14,160 nt of DNA, taken from contig JAGLKS010000017.1 in the NCBI GenBank assembly GCA_023140905.1, positions 1-14,160 on the forward strand, written 5' to 3'. The notes below the pieces were generated by a model. It saw nothing but the letters and a program-made list of their open reading frames with translations, had not been told where the DNA came from and ran no database searches. Source of the DNA: Alphaproteobacteria bacterium (lineage in GTDB: Bacteria; Pseudomonadota; Alphaproteobacteria; Micavibrionales; Micavibrionaceae). The translations under genes were made by a program, and so were the position numbers. Below are positions 14,103-14,160 of the stretch, piece by piece. Position 1 is the stretch's first letter, and every line of letters starts with the position of its first letter.

Positions 14103-14147
14103 TTTGTATAGTTTACTCCGGGAGATTCTGAGTGTTTTGTATAGTTT
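14103..14147. repeat. Pair of exact 12-base direct repeats (TTTGTATAGTTT)
   Basis: TTTGTATAGTTT occurs at 14103-14114 and 14136-14147, a spacing of 33 bases (about three helical turns). That spacing suits two regulator molecules on one face of the DNA. A palindromic CTCCGGGAG lies between them (14117-14125). Nine bases of the repeat recur in inverse orientation at 66-74. They sit upstream of the minus-strand ribosome binding site at 14091-14086. No protein can be assigned. Confidence 0.5.
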
Positions 14148-14160
14148 GTTTGTAGAGATA

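Overview
The window is a stretch of ordinary bacterial chromosome, moderately AT-rich. It most likely comes from an alphaproteobacterium. The evidence is the DnaN N-terminus (IERAALLRSLNHVQSVVERR), the pairing of thrC with an M16 processing-type peptidase, and dnaN lying close to recF. Assignment below class level is not possible from the sequence alone. I see no phage, transposase, CRISPR array, rRNA or tRNA.

Layout. (1) Positions 1-640 hold a small two-helix membrane protein of unknown function on the minus strand, with a recognisable promoter. (2) Positions 795-5136 hold a co-directional plus-strand group: pdxS and pdxT (PLP synthase), thrC (threonine synthase) and an M16 zinc peptidase. 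The group is preceded by a leader that can fold into three small hairpins. (3) Positions 5137-6043 contain no convincing gene but several palindromes, and are flanked by two copies of a dispersed motif. (4) Positions 6044-10811 hold the biotin genes in the order bioB-bioF, a 595-base gap, then bioD-bioA. A six-codon leader ORF overlaps the bioD start. (5) Positions 10979-13986 hold dnaN, an unrecognised two-helix membrane protein that resembles bacterial PH-domain proteins, and recF. (6) Positions 13987-14160 hold paired 12-base repeats and, on the minus strand, a strong ribosome binding site leading into an 11-residue ORF.

Functional theme. PdxS/PdxT make pyridoxal phosphate, and three enzymes in the window (ThrC, BioF, BioA) depend on it. 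BioF, BioA, BioD and BioB together complete the last four steps from pimeloyl thioester to biotin. The genes that make the pimeloyl precursor (bioC, bioH or equivalents) are not here. dnaN and recF belong to replication and recombination and are probably only neighbours.

I did not find a clearly new multi-gene system. The most unusual signal is a dispersed motif, TTAAGT-N7-CTATAAT, present four times in one orientation at 53, 5197, 5979 and 12800. Two of the copies share a longer segment of about 39 bases, and one of these contains the stop codon of the dnaN-recF intervening gene. Two copies lie where a -10 element for bioB or recF would be expected, so the motif could be a promoter class or a repeated element.
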